Source of the DNA: JANQIO01 sp965229625
Lineage (GTDB): Bacteria > Pseudomonadota > Gammaproteobacteria > Pseudomonadales > Halieaceae
Direction: 5' to 3'
Assembly: GCA_965229625.1 (NCBI GenBank)
Contig: CBDDJJ010000001.1
Coordinates: forward strand, 2,666,001-2,730,000
Length of the DNA: 64,000 nucleotides
Shown: positions 52,054-61,029 of the stretch, in pieces
How the letters are laid out: each line of letters opens with the position of its first letter
Position numbering within the stretch: the first letter of the stretch is position 1
Program-made: the position numbers and the translations under genes
The notes under the pieces: generated by a model
Told to the model about the DNA's origin: nothing
Database searches by the model: none
What the model saw: only the letters and a program-made list of their open reading frames with translations

Positions 52054-52848
52054 TCACACGGCGACCGGCGCCGGAATATGCGGCTGGGCCTCGTAGCCCT
52101 GCAGCGTGAAGTCGTCAAAACTGAAGCCGAAGATATCGTCGATCGCAGGGTTGAGGTGCATGGTTGGCAGCGGCCCCGGCGTGCGACTGAGCTGCAGTTC
52201 CGCCTGCTCAAAATGATTGCTGTAGAGGTGGGCATCACCAAAGGTATGGACGAACTCGCCGGCTTCCAGCCCGCATACCTGGGCCATCATCATGGTCAGC
52301 AGGGCATAGGAGGCGATGTTGAACGGTACACCCAGGAACACATCTGCGCTGCGCTGGTAAAGCTGGCAGGACAACCGCCCCTCCGCCACATAGAACTGGA
52401 ACAGGCTATGGCAGGGAGGCAGGGCCATGCTGTCGACTTCCGCCACGTTCCAGGCACTGACAATCAGGCGCCGGGAATCGGGGTTGCTGCGAATCTGCGC
52501 GACCAGCTTACTGATCTGGTCGATGGTGCCGCCTTCCGGTGTGGGCCAGGAGCGCCACTGGTGGCCATAAACCGGGCCCAGGTCGCCGTTTTCATCGGCC
52601 CACTCGTCCCAGATGCTTACCCCGTGTTGCTTGAGATAGGCGATATTGGTATCGCCGCTCAAGAACCACAGCAGTTCATGGATGATGGAGCGCAGGTGCA
52701 ACTTCTTGGTGGTCACCATGGGGAAACCCTGCGCCAGGTCGAAGCGCATCTGGTAACCGAAGATGCTACGGGTGCCGGTGCCGGTGCGGTCCGACTTGTC
52801 GACGCCGTTGTCGAGGATATGGCGAAGGAGATCGTGATACTGCTGCAT
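52054..52848 (-). CDS. thyA: Thymidylate synthase
   Basis: A 264-residue thymidylate synthase, methylating dUMP to dTMP with methylene-THF. The active-site cysteine is in LPPCHSLFQFYV, the arginine cluster in DRTGTGTRSIFG and the C-terminal YEAQPHIPAPVAV are all normal. It lies between lgt and folA in the common gammaproteobacterial order. Confidence 0.96.
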   Translation of the reverse strand: MQQYHDLLRHILDNGVDKSDRTGTGTRSIFGYQMRFDLAQGFPMVTTKKLHLRSIIHELLWFLSGDTNIAYLKQHGVSIWDEWADENGDLGPVYGHQWRSWPTPEGGTIDQISKLVAQIRSNPDSRRLIVSAWNVAEVDSMALPPCHSLFQFYVAEGRLSCQLYQRSADVFLGVPFNIASYALLTMMMAQVCGLEAGEFVHTFGDAHLYSNHFEQAELQLSRTPGPLPTMHLNPAIDDIFGFSFDDFTLQGYEAQPHIPAPVAV

Positions 52849-52862
52849 GGTTTATCCGTGGT

Positions 52863-53675
52863 TCAGGCCGGCTGGCGCTCGCCGAATACTTTGTGGCGGG
52901 CAATGTAGGCGTTATATAAAAGAAAGAGTCCGAAAGCGATCATTGGCAGGCACAACAACTGCCCCCGCGTCATCCACCCGAATACCAGGGTGGTGATATG
53001 GGCGTCCGGCTCGCGCACAAATTCGATGACAAAGCGGAACAACCCGTAGCCAAGCATGAAGACACCACCCACCGCCAGCCTGGGACGCGGCTTGCGCGAG
53101 AACCAGTAGAGGATCAGGAACAGCAACAGGCCCTCGAGGGCGGCCTGGTAAAGCTGGCTGGGGTGGCGCGGCAGCGCCAGCGGGTCGCGGGGAAACACCA
53201 TGGCCCAGGGCACGTCAGTCGGACGCCCCCACAATTCCTGGCCGATGAAGTTGCCCAGTCGACCCAGCCCCAGGCCCACCGGTACCAGCGGCGCGACAAA
53301 ATCCAGTAGGTCGGCGAAGTTGACCTTGAGGTGCCGGGCGTAGAGCCAGTTGGCGAAAATGACCCCGAGCATGCCGCCGTGGAAGGACATGCCGCCTTCC
53401 CAGACCCTCAGGATGTAGAACGGATCCTCGGCGACCCGCCCGAGACCATAGAAAAAGATGTAGCCCAATCGACCGCCCAGCACCACGCCGAGAGCCGAGT
53501 AGAAAATCATGTCATCAACCTGTCCCGGCTTCAGCACCGCGCCAGGCTGTTTTGCACGCCGACTCCCCAGCCACCATGAGAAACCAAGGCCTACGAGGTA
53601 AGTAAGTCCATACCAATGTACCTTGATCGGCCCCAGGGCGATGGCGACCGGGTCAATCTCGGGGTAGGGGAGCAT
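52863..53675 (-). CDS. lgt: Prolipoprotein diacylglyceryl transferase
   Basis: A 270-residue multi-pass inner-membrane enzyme, adding diacylglycerol to lipobox cysteines. The start MLPYPEIDPVAIALGPIKVHWYGLTYLVG, the essential HGGM (FHGGMLGV) and the Lgt signature GLGRLGNFIGQELWGRPTD are present. I use ATG 53675 as in the family; the frame stays open to 53729. It would process lipoproteins such as those at 8330 and 15863. Confidence 0.95.
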   Translation of the reverse strand: MLPYPEIDPVAIALGPIKVHWYGLTYLVGLGFSWWLGSRRAKQPGAVLKPGQVDDMIFYSALGVVLGGRLGYIFFYGLGRVAEDPFYILRVWEGGMSFHGGMLGVIFANWLYARHLKVNFADLLDFVAPLVPVGLGLGRLGNFIGQELWGRPTDVPWAMVFPRDPLALPRHPSQLYQAALEGLLLFLILYWFSRKPRPRLAVGGVFMLGYGLFRFVIEFVREPDAHITTLVFGWMTRGQLLCLPMIAFGLFLLYNAYIARHKVFGERQPA

Positions 53676-53761
53676 GCTAGCGGTGTCGTCTTCCGTGGGA
53701 GCGAACCGGTGTATTATCTGCCAGCGCACGCCCCATTTACAAACAGTGCTTCGAGATACCC

Positions 53762-54532
53762 ATGTGCCTGATTACCCTCGCCTACCGCGCCCACCGGGAC
53801 TTTCCGCTGGTGGTGGCCGCCAACCGTGACGAGTACTACACGCGGCCAACCCGGGGCCTGCATTTCTGGGATGACCACCCGGAACTGCTGGCCGGCCGCG
53901 ACCTGCAGGCGGGCGGCACCTGGATGGGCATTACCCGCAAGGGGCGTTTTGCGGCCATCACCAACTACCGCAGCGCCACGCCTGTGCCCGACCCGGCGCG
54001 CTCTCGCGGCATGCTGACCCTGGATTTCCTGACCGGCGACTCTGCCCCCGCAGACTACCTGCAGGCCATCTGTGACCAGGGCGACCAATATGCGGGCTTC
54101 AACCTGCTGGTGGGCGATCGCAATGGAATTTTCTACCTGTCGAACGTCGAAGGTCGGGTGCGCGCCCTGACGCCCGGCATCCACAGTATCAGCAACGGCC
54201 TGCTGGACTCTGGCTGGCCCAAGCAGCGCCGCGCCGAGACCGGGCTGGCCGCCATACTGGACGGCCAGCCGGGCCACGAGGCGCTCGCGGCTACCGTCAG
54301 TGACCGCAGCACGGCCGCCGATGAAGAGCTACCGGACACCGGCGTGGGGCTGGCCCTGGAACGCGCCCTGTCCCCTCAGTTCATCATCATGGAGGAGTAT
54401 GGCACCCGCGCCACCACCACCCTGTCTGTACACGAGAAGGGCCATGTGGAAGTGCGTGAACAGGAGTTTGATGCCGGTGGCGTGGCCAGCGAGAACAGGG
54501 CCCAGAATTTCAGGCTTGAGAGTAGCGGCTAA
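53762..54532 (+). CDS. NRDE family (TANGO2-like) protein
   Basis: A 256-residue protein of the NRDE/TANGO2 family. It begins MCLITLAYRAHRDFPLVVAANRDEYYTRP, with the NRDE motif and the N-terminal cysteine, and continues GGTWMGITRKGRFAAITNYR. Its molecular role is not settled in bacteria; the eukaryotic relative affects lipid and haem handling. It lies between lgt and ptsP on the opposite strand and runs into a tandem repeat at its end. Confidence 0.9.
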   Translation: MCLITLAYRAHRDFPLVVAANRDEYYTRPTRGLHFWDDHPELLAGRDLQAGGTWMGITRKGRFAAITNYRSATPVPDPARSRGMLTLDFLTGDSAPADYLQAICDQGDQYAGFNLLVGDRNGIFYLSNVEGRVRALTPGIHSISNGLLDSGWPKQRRAETGLAAILDGQPGHEALAATVSDRSTAADEELPDTGVGLALERALSPQFIIMEEYGTRATTTLSVHEKGHVEVREQEFDAGGVASENRAQNFRLESSG

Positions 54533-54616
54533 GCGGCCCGGCCTGGGCGGCCCCACCTGCGTGGCCCGACCTGGGCGGTCCCACCTACGCGGCCCGACCT
54601 GGGCGGTCCCACCTAC
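54533..54616. repeat. 28-bp tandem repeat (two 14-bp units)
   Basis: Three 28-bp units, 54533-54560, 54561-54588 and 54589-54616, each made of a GCGGCCCGACCTGG-type and a GCGGTCCCACCTAC-type 14-mer. They fill the gap between the convergent NRDE and ptsP genes, and the ptsP stop (54613-54615) lies in the last unit. The units belong to the same family as the repeat at 39324. Confidence 0.85.
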
Positions 54617-56880
54617 GCGGCGGGGCCGAGCCGGGCGTGGATGAAGCCTGCCAGGCCTTTGTCCACCAGGAAATCTTCCAGCCGCAATTGCACCGCCTCG
54701 GCACTGTCCAGGTTGATCACGTCGGCCAGCAACTCCGCCGCATCCACGGTGGTTACATGGCGCATAGCCTGCTTGACCCGGGTGAGGTTAGTGGCATTCA
54801 TGGACAGGACGTCGTAGCCCATGGCCAGCAGCAGTATCGCCGCCCCGGGGTCTCCCGCCAGCTCTCCGCAGATGCCGACCGGGGTTTCCTCGGCCTGCCC
54901 CGCCTCGGCCACCGACTGCAGGGCTTTCAGCACCGCGGGGTGAAAGGAGTGGTACAGGTCGGCGACCCGGGCATTGTTGCGGTCAACCGCCAGCAGGTAC
55001 TGGGTCAGGTCGTTGGATCCCACCGAGAGGAAGTCCGCGCGCCGCGCCAGGGCCCGCGCCTGGTACACCGCTGAGGGCACTTCCACCATGACGCCGACCG
55101 GCGGCATCTTGATCTCGGCGCCTTCCTCCAGCAATTCCCGGTGAGCGCGGTGGATGAATTCGAGCGCCTCGTCCAGCTCCGCGACATTGCTGATCATCGG
55201 CAGCATGATGCGCAGGTTAGCCAGCCCCTCACTGGCCTTGAGCATGGCCCGAGTCTGCACCAGGAAGATTTCCGGGTGATCCAGGGTGACACGGATCCCC
55301 CGCCAGCCCAGGAAGGGGTTGTCTTCCTCAATGGGAAAATAGGGCAGGGCCTTGTCGCCGCCGATATCCAGGGTGCGCATGGTCACCGGCTTGGGTGAGA
55401 AGGCCTCCAGCTGGCTGCGGTAAATCTGGCGCTGCTCCTCCTCGCTGGGAAAGCGCTCGCGCAGCAGGAAGGGGACTTCGGTACGGTACAGGCCCACCCC
55501 TTCGGCCCCCTGGTCGAGGGAACGGGCGACATCCGCCATCAGACCGGTATTGACCCACAGCGGCAGGCGCTTGTGGTCACGGGTTTCACAGGGCACGTCG
55601 CGCAGGGCTTCCAGGTCCCGCGACAGGGCCTGGTCTTCCGCCACCAGGTCCTCAAAGCGGGCGCGAAACTCATCGCTGGGATTGAGGTGCACCTCGCCGT
55701 TGTAGCCGTCGATGATGAGCTCGCGGTCCTGGAGCCGGGTGTAGGGCAGGTCGATGGCCCCCATTACGGTCGGCACCCCCATGGCCCTGGCCAGGATGGC
55801 AACGTGGGAATTACCGGAACCACGCACCGAGATAATGCCGGCCAGGTTTTCGCGGGGAATTTCGCCCAGGACAGAGGCTGTCAGCTCCTCGCCCACCAGG
55901 ATGGTGGCCGGTGGAAAACTCTGCACGCTCTTGTCAGCGGCCTGCAGGTAAGACAGCACCCGGGTGCCGAGGTCTTTGACATCCACCGCGCGCTCGCGCA
56001 GGTAACTCTGCTCCATGCGCTCGAACACCTGGATATGCTCGATCATCACCGCGCTTAGCGCACCCTGGGCCCACTCGCCCGCCTTGATGCGTGAGGCAAC
56101 CTCGGCACCGATGGTAGCGTCATCGAGTATCCGCAGGTAGACGTCGAACAGGGCGTGGTCTTCCGGGTTGAGTTCGTTGCTGAGCTGTTCCGCCACCTGC
56201 TCGATATCGGCGCGCACTGCGGTCAGGGCGGTCTTGAAGGCCCGCAGTTCCGCCTTGCGGTCATCGGCCTCGCGGCGGGGCACGGCGTAGAGGTCTGCCT
56301 CCGGCGAAACAATCACGGCGCGGCCGATGGCGATACCCGGCGCTCCGGCCACACCGCGAATCACCGCGGCCTCGGCCCCCTGCCCGGTACGCACCGAGCC
56401 GGTTACCAGGGCATGTGCGACGACGCCGGCCAGCTGCGCCGACATGGTGACCAGGAAAGCCTCTTCACTCTCATCGAAGCGCCGGCGCTGGGCCTGCTGC
56501 ACCACCAGCACCCCCAGCACTTCCCGGTGGTGGATGATGGGCACACCCAGGAAAGCGCTGAAGGGCTCTTCGCCGATGCCCGGGATCAACTGGAAGCTGG
56601 GATGAGAGGTCGCATCCTCCAGGTTGATGGGCTCTTCACGCTCTGCCACCTGGCCAATCAGTCCCTGGCCCTCGGCAAGGCCAGCCTGGCCGATTTCGGA
56701 TTTGTTTAGGCCTTCGGTGGCACTCAGCACCAGCCGTTCCGACTTCGGGTCTCGCATGTACACCGAGCACACCTCGGTACCCATCGCATCGCGCACCCGG
56801 CGGACGATGATATTGAGGGCTGCATCCAGGTCCTCGGCGGTATTGACCTCCTGGACGATGGCGCGAAGCATGTCGAGCAT
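54613..56880 (-). CDS. ptsP: PTS phosphoenolpyruvate phosphotransferase, nitrogen type (EI-Ntr)
   Basis: A 755-residue EI-Ntr. An N-terminal GAF domain (about 1-160; VCSVYMRDPKSERLVLSATEGL) is followed by the EI part. The phosphohistidine site is in GSGNSHVAILARAMGVPTVMG, and the PEP-binding barrel includes YRTEVPFLLRERFPSEEEQ, LDIGGDKALPYF, SVGSNDLTQYLLAVDRNN and GICGELAGDPGAA. It passes phosphate from PEP to NPr. It starts 3 nt after rppH, as in many gammaproteobacteria. The last codons derive from the tandem repeat. Confidence 0.95.
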   Translation of the reverse strand: MLDMLRAIVQEVNTAEDLDAALNIIVRRVRDAMGTEVCSVYMRDPKSERLVLSATEGLNKSEIGQAGLAEGQGLIGQVAEREEPINLEDATSHPSFQLIPGIGEEPFSAFLGVPIIHHREVLGVLVVQQAQRRRFDESEEAFLVTMSAQLAGVVAHALVTGSVRTGQGAEAAVIRGVAGAPGIAIGRAVIVSPEADLYAVPRREADDRKAELRAFKTALTAVRADIEQVAEQLSNELNPEDHALFDVYLRILDDATIGAEVASRIKAGEWAQGALSAVMIEHIQVFERMEQSYLRERAVDVKDLGTRVLSYLQAADKSVQSFPPATILVGEELTASVLGEIPRENLAGIISVRGSGNSHVAILARAMGVPTVMGAIDLPYTRLQDRELIIDGYNGEVHLNPSDEFRARFEDLVAEDQALSRDLEALRDVPCETRDHKRLPLWVNTGLMADVARSLDQGAEGVGLYRTEVPFLLRERFPSEEEQRQIYRSQLEAFSPKPVTMRTLDIGGDKALPYFPIEEDNPFLGWRGIRVTLDHPEIFLVQTRAMLKASEGLANLRIMLPMISNVAELDEALEFIHRAHRELLEEGAEIKMPPVGVMVEVPSAVYQARALARRADFLSVGSNDLTQYLLAVDRNNARVADLYHSFHPAVLKALQSVAEAGQAEETPVGICGELAGDPGAAILLLAMGYDVLSMNATNLTRVKQAMRHVTTVDAAELLADVINLDSAEAVQLRLEDFLVDKGLAGFIHARLGPAA

Positions 56881-56883
56881 GGG

Positions 56884-57378
56884 CTAGCCGCGCCTCCCTG
56901 CGCCGATGCGCGAGCAGGGCTGCGCCAACTCCTTGAGGGCGCTGCGATACACTTCGCGTTTGAAAGATATGACCTGGCTGAGGGGGTACCAGTAAGACAC
57001 CCAGCGCCAGTGATCGAACTCCGGCTTGGCATGGTGATCGACCCGCACCGCCTCGTCATCGGCCAGCATGTGCAGCAGGAACCACTTCTGTTTCTGGCCG
57101 ATACACAGGGGCTTCTGGCCCTTGCGAATGTAGCGCTTGGGGAGCCGGTAGCGCAGCCAGCCACGGGTACAGGCCATCACCCGCACCGCATCGGGACCTA
57201 GGCCCACTTCCTCCATAAGCTCCCGGTAGAGGGCGTCCTCGGGCGACTCGCCCTCGGCTATACCGCCCTGGGGAAACTGCCAGGCATCCTGCCCGACCCG
57301 GCGCGCCCATAGCAGGCGCCCCTGGTCATTTGCGAGGATAATCCCGACATTGGGGCGGAAACCCTCTGCATCAATCAC
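56884..57378 (-). CDS. rppH: RNA pyrophosphohydrolase
   Basis: A 164-residue Nudix enzyme, removing pyrophosphate from the 5' end of mRNAs. GFRPNVGIILANDQGRLLWARRVGQDAWQFPQGGI and the Nudix box GIAEGESPEDALYRELMEEVGL are diagnostic. It precedes ptsP in the usual order. Confidence 0.95.
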   Translation of the reverse strand: MIDAEGFRPNVGIILANDQGRLLWARRVGQDAWQFPQGGIAEGESPEDALYRELMEEVGLGPDAVRVMACTRGWLRYRLPKRYIRKGQKPLCIGQKQKWFLLHMLADDEAVRVDHHAKPEFDHWRWVSYWYPLSQVISFKREVYRSALKELAQPCSRIGAGRRG

Positions 57379-57488
57379 GCTATCCCAAACCTATTCTTAT
57401 TGGGCCGATTATTGTTCCACACTTTTCGGCGGCGCGACAATTTGACCGGAACTGGCTATGCTCTCGGCGCCTTAACCAGGAGCAGACC

Positions 57489-58145
57489 TTGGCTCTCGCA
57501 ATTTTCGACTTGGACAATACCCTGCTGGCCGGCGACAGCGATCACGCCTGGGGCGAGTTCGCCTGCGAGATCGGCCTTGTCGACGCCGGCAGTTTCGGTG
57601 CCCGCAACGATGCCTTTTACCAGGATTACCTGGAGGGCCGACTGGATATACAGGCCTACCTGCGTCACGCGCTGGCCCCTGTGGCCGGACAATCCCTGGC
57701 CCAGGCCGCCGAGTGGCACCGCCAGTTCATGGCCAGCAAGATTGAGCCCATGGTGCTGCCGGCGGGGCTGGCGTTGATCGAGCAGCATCGCCAGCGTGGC
57801 GACACGCTGATGATCATTACTGCAACCAACCGCTTCATCACCGCACCGATTGCCGAGCGTCTCGACGTACCCCACCTGCTGGCCTGCGATGTGGAGGTCA
57901 TAGACGACCACTACACCGGCGAACCCCAGGGCATTGCGACCTACGCGGAAGGTAAAGTCCTGGCGCTGAAAGCCTGGCTGTCCGGGTCCGGGGTCAGTCT
58001 AGAGGGCAGCAGCTTCTACTCGGACTCCCACAACGACATTCCGCTGCTGGAAGTCGTGGAGCGCGCCGTCGCAGTGGACCCGGACGAGCGCCTGCGACAG
58101 CACGCCCTGGTGCGGGGCTGGGAAATCATCAGTCTCAGGAATTAA
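57489..58145 (+). CDS. HAD-superfamily subfamily IB phosphatase (SerB-like)
   Basis: A 218-residue HAD-IB hydrolase. DLDNTLLAGDSD contains the nucleophile Asp. ATNRFITAPIAERL and SFYSDSHNDIPLLEVV give motifs II and IV. A TTG at 57489 is chosen as the start because AGGAG lies 6 nt upstream and the protein begins exactly at the first strand. Family relatives hydrolyse phosphoserine or similar phosphates; the substrate is unknown. Confidence 0.87.
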   Translation: MALAIFDLDNTLLAGDSDHAWGEFACEIGLVDAGSFGARNDAFYQDYLEGRLDIQAYLRHALAPVAGQSLAQAAEWHRQFMASKIEPMVLPAGLALIEQHRQRGDTLMIITATNRFITAPIAERLDVPHLLACDVEVIDDHYTGEPQGIATYAEGKVLALKAWLSGSGVSLEGSSFYSDSHNDIPLLEVVERAVAVDPDERLRQHALVRGWEIISLRN

Positions 58146-58158
58146 CGGCGCGGCAAAG

Positions 58159-59358
58159 TCAGGGGCCGGCGGCCAGCTCGGCGAACAGGGCCTTGAGATA
58201 GCGGGTTTCCGGGATAGCCGGGTGTACCGGGTGATCGGCGCCCTGGCTACCCTGGTAGCTGATGACGAGCTCCCGCTCGGCGCGCACGGCAGCCTGGGAT
58301 AGCGCCGTGACCAGGTCGGCCTCCGGCAGGTGCATGGAGCAGGAAGCGGACACCAGCAGACCACCGGGGGAGAGCAGCTCCAGCGCCAGCTCATTGATGC
58401 GGCGATAGGCCTTGCGGCCCTTGCCCAGGTCGCGTTTGCGCTGAATGAAGGCAGGCGGGTCCAGCACCACCGCATCAAAGCGCTCGCCGGCTTCCGCCAG
58501 CTCCCGCATCAGCTGGTCGGCACGGCCCGCATGCACACTGACCTTGTCGGCAACGCCATTGTGGGCTGCGTTCTCCGCCACCATCTCCAGGGCAACGGCG
58601 GAGTTGTCAATGCAGTGCACTTCACGTGCGCCGGCCACGGCAGCCTGCACCCCCCAGCCACCGATGTAGCTGTAGACATCCAGCACCCGGCGCTGAGCGC
58701 ACTGCTGGCTGAAGCGGGCACGGTTTTCACGGTGGTCGTAGAACCAGCCAGTTTTCTGGCCACGATGCACCGGCGCCAGGAAGGCCACCCCGTTTTCCTG
58801 CAGAGGCAGACACTCCGGTACCTCACCGTGCAAAGCCTCAACATGGCTGGCGAGCCCCTGCTCCTGGCGGGCGCGGCTGTCGGCTCGCAGCAGGATGCCG
58901 GCCGGAGACAGGCTTGCCTTTAAAGCCTGAACCAGCTCTGACTGGTAGCGCTCGGCGCCCGCCGTGTTCAGTTGCAACACCAGGTAGTCGCCGAAGCGAT
59001 CCACAACCACGCCGGATACACCGTCACTGTCGCCGTAGAGCAGTCGATAGCAAGCGCCGGGGTAGTAGCGTTCGCGCAGCGCCGCGGCGGCTGTGATCCT
59101 CGCCGTGAGGTAGGCCACGTCGAGGCGAGAGTCAGCGGCCCGGTTGACCACCCTGGCGCAGATCAGGGAGTTGGGTTCCATATAGGCAGAGGCCAGCACC
59201 TCACCCGCTGCGCTGGTCACATTGACCGGATCACCGGCGCTAAAGTCGGCCAGCGGCGAGCGCTGGGTGTCGATCTCGTTACTGTAGATCCAGCAATGGC
59301 CCTGCCTCAGCCTGCGGTCTGCGCCGGGGCGCAGCCACAGCTCAGGATTCGTCAGCAC
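58159..59358 (-). CDS. rlmI: 23S rRNA methyltransferase RlmI-like
   Basis: About 399 residues. An N-terminal PUA domain (ELWLRPGADRRLRQGHCWIYSNEID) precedes a Rossmann methyltransferase domain (VLDVYSYIGGWGVQAAVAGAREVHCIDNS), the DPPAF motif and the catalytic SCSMHL cysteine. It methylates a cytosine of 23S rRNA (m5C1962 in E. coli). The start is probably GTG 59358, which overlaps the end of gcvH by 17 nt; no ribosome site is visible. Confidence 0.88.
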   Translation of the reverse strand: MLTNPELWLRPGADRRLRQGHCWIYSNEIDTQRSPLADFSAGDPVNVTSAAGEVLASAYMEPNSLICARVVNRAADSRLDVAYLTARITAAAALRERYYPGACYRLLYGDSDGVSGVVVDRFGDYLVLQLNTAGAERYQSELVQALKASLSPAGILLRADSRARQEQGLASHVEALHGEVPECLPLQENGVAFLAPVHRGQKTGWFYDHRENRARFSQQCAQRRVLDVYSYIGGWGVQAAVAGAREVHCIDNSAVALEMVAENAAHNGVADKVSVHAGRADQLMRELAEAGERFDAVVLDPPAFIQRKRDLGKGRKAYRRINELALELLSPGGLLVSASCSMHLPEADLVTALSQAAVRAERELVISYQGSQGADHPVHPAIPETRYLKALFAELAAGP

Positions 59359-59734
59359 ACTGGGCGTCGTAGTCCTCAGCGGACAGGAGGTTGTCGAGCT
59401 CTGCGGCGTCTTCAAGCTTCAGGCGGAAGAACCAGCCATCGCTATAAGGCTCGGTGTTGACGGTTTCGGGGGCATCTTCCAGGGCTTCATTGATGGCAAC
59501 AACCTCACCCCCCACCGGTGCATAAATGTCGGACGCGGCTTTGACCGATTCCACCACGCCCGCCTCATCTCCGGCGGCCAGGGTGGCACCGAGTTCGGGC
59601 AGTTCCACGAAGACCACGTCACCCAGGGCATTCTGGGCGTGGTCGGAAATGCCGACGGTCACCGTGCCGTCTTCCTCGAGCCGGGCCCATTCGTGGCTGC
59701 TGGCATACTTCAGTTCAGCGGGGGTATGGCTCAT
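59342..59734 (-). CDS. gcvH: Glycine cleavage system H protein
   Basis: A 130-residue lipoyl carrier. KYASSHEWARLEEDGTVTVGISDHAQNALGDVVFVELPE and the lipoyl lysine in ESVKAASDIYAPVGG are typical. It carries the aminomethyl group between GcvP and GcvT, but neither of those genes is in the window, which is unusual because gcvT commonly lies directly upstream near the ubi genes. No glycine riboswitch fits in the short leader. Confidence 0.95.
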   Translation of the reverse strand: MSHTPAELKYASSHEWARLEEDGTVTVGISDHAQNALGDVVFVELPELGATLAAGDEAGVVESVKAASDIYAPVGGEVVAINEALEDAPETVNTEPYSDGWFFRLKLEDAAELDNLLSAEDYDAQCADES

Positions 59735-59805
59735 GGAGCGCTCCTGTCAGACGGCTGGAAATGGCGAAATTCTACCCGCTGCCGGTGTAAAAACAATGCG
59801 CAAGA

Positions 59806-61029
59806 TCAGCGAACGCCCATGGCATGGCGCATGAGCTGCTGTTTGAGAGGCCCGGAGCGATCTACCCAGTGCATACCCGTATTGCGCAGCCAGCGTACTG
59901 GCAGGCGCCGTTCGCCGAACAGCCGCTTGAAGCCGTCCATAGCCGCCATCATCAGCAGGTTCTCTCCCTTGCGCCGACGCTGGTAGCGCAGCAGAACGTC
60001 GAGGCTGCCCGGGTTGCCGCCGCGCTGTGCGACCGCCTGCAACTCACTGGCCAGCGCGGCCACGTCCTGCAAGCCGAGATTGATACCCTGCCCCGCAAGA
60101 GGATGGATCGTGTGCGCCGCATCACCGACCAGGGCAACGCCGACCTTCACGTAGTCGGTGGCGTGGCGCTGGCGCAGGGGGAAGGCCATGCGCCGAGAAC
60201 TGGCCAGCACCCGGCCCAGCCTATGCTCCAATGCCGCGCCAAGTTCGGCGCAGAAGGGCTCGTCATCCAGTGCCGCGAGTGCTTCGGCGCGCTCGGTTTC
60301 CGCTGACCAGACAATGGAACAAAAATGGCGCCCGTTCGAATCCGGCAGCGGCAGGAACGCGAGCGGCCCGCTGGGCAGGAATCGCTGGTATGCGCAGGCG
60401 CCATGGGGACGCTCGGTCTCGACGGTGGCCACCAGGGCGTGATGCCCATAGTCCCACTCGCGGGTGCGAAACCCCGCCAACTGGCGCAGTCCAGATAGTG
60501 CGCCATCGGCACCCACTACCAGCCGGGCGGACAGCGAGTGGCCGTCCTCAAGTTCCAGCACCGGGTGGTGTTCATCGGCGATATCCAGGTCGGCAACCCG
60601 TGCCGGGCTCAGCAGGGTAATGCCCGGCTCCCGGTCCAGCCCTGCCAGCAGGCTCAGGGTCAGCAGGCGGTTCTCAATGATGTGGCCCAGGCAGGGGGCA
60701 TCCACTTCGCTGGCCAGGAACGCTATGCTGCCGGTACCGTCGGCGTCCCACACCTTCATCTCGCGGTAGGGACAGACGCGTTGGTCCAGCAGAGCCTGCC
60801 AGGCGCCAAGGGACTCCAGCAGCCGCTGGGAGGCGGGAGTGATTGCACTGACCCGGGAATCAAAATCTTCCGGGGCTTCAGCGTCTTTTGCTCTCCCCGG
60901 CCCGTCAGTTACCAGTGGCCTGCTTTCCACCAGTGCCAGGCGCAGCCCGGTGCCCGCCAGCGACCGCGCCAGCGCTGCGCCGGCGATGCCGCCGCCGACT
61001 ATCGCAACGTCATATTCAGGGCTGGACAT
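59806..61029 (-). CDS. FAD-dependent ubiquinone-biosynthesis hydroxylase (UbiI/VisC position)
   Basis: A 407-residue flavin monooxygenase of the UbiH/UbiI/UbiF family. The N-terminal DVAIVGGGIAGAALARSLAGTG binds FAD, VVGADGALSGLRQLA is the DG motif and GDAAHTIHPLAGQGINLGLQDV the second FAD motif. GGGAG precedes ATG 61029, which lies within the end of ubiH. Its position after ubiH suggests UbiI (VisC), the C5 hydroxylase, but UbiF/UbiM cannot be excluded. Confidence 0.9.
   Translation of the reverse strand: MSSPEYDVAIVGGGIAGAALARSLAGTGLRLALVESRPLVTDGPGRAKDAEAPEDFDSRVSAITPASQRLLESLGAWQALLDQRVCPYREMKVWDADGTGSIAFLASEVDAPCLGHIIENRLLTLSLLAGLDREPGITLLSPARVADLDIADEHHPVLELEDGHSLSARLVVGADGALSGLRQLAGFRTREWDYGHHALVATVETERPHGACAYQRFLPSGPLAFLPLPDSNGRHFCSIVWSAETERAEALAALDDEPFCAELGAALEHRLGRVLASSRRMAFPLRQRHATDYVKVGVALVGDAAHTIHPLAGQGINLGLQDVAALASELQAVAQRGGNPGSLDVLLRYQRRRKGENLLMMAAMDGFKRLFGERRLPVRWLRNTGMHWVDRSGPLKQQLMRHAMGVR

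Noticed and set aside
59735..59805. Glycine riboswitch before gcvH
   Set aside because: Only 71 nt separate the genes, and no tandem aptamer features are seen.
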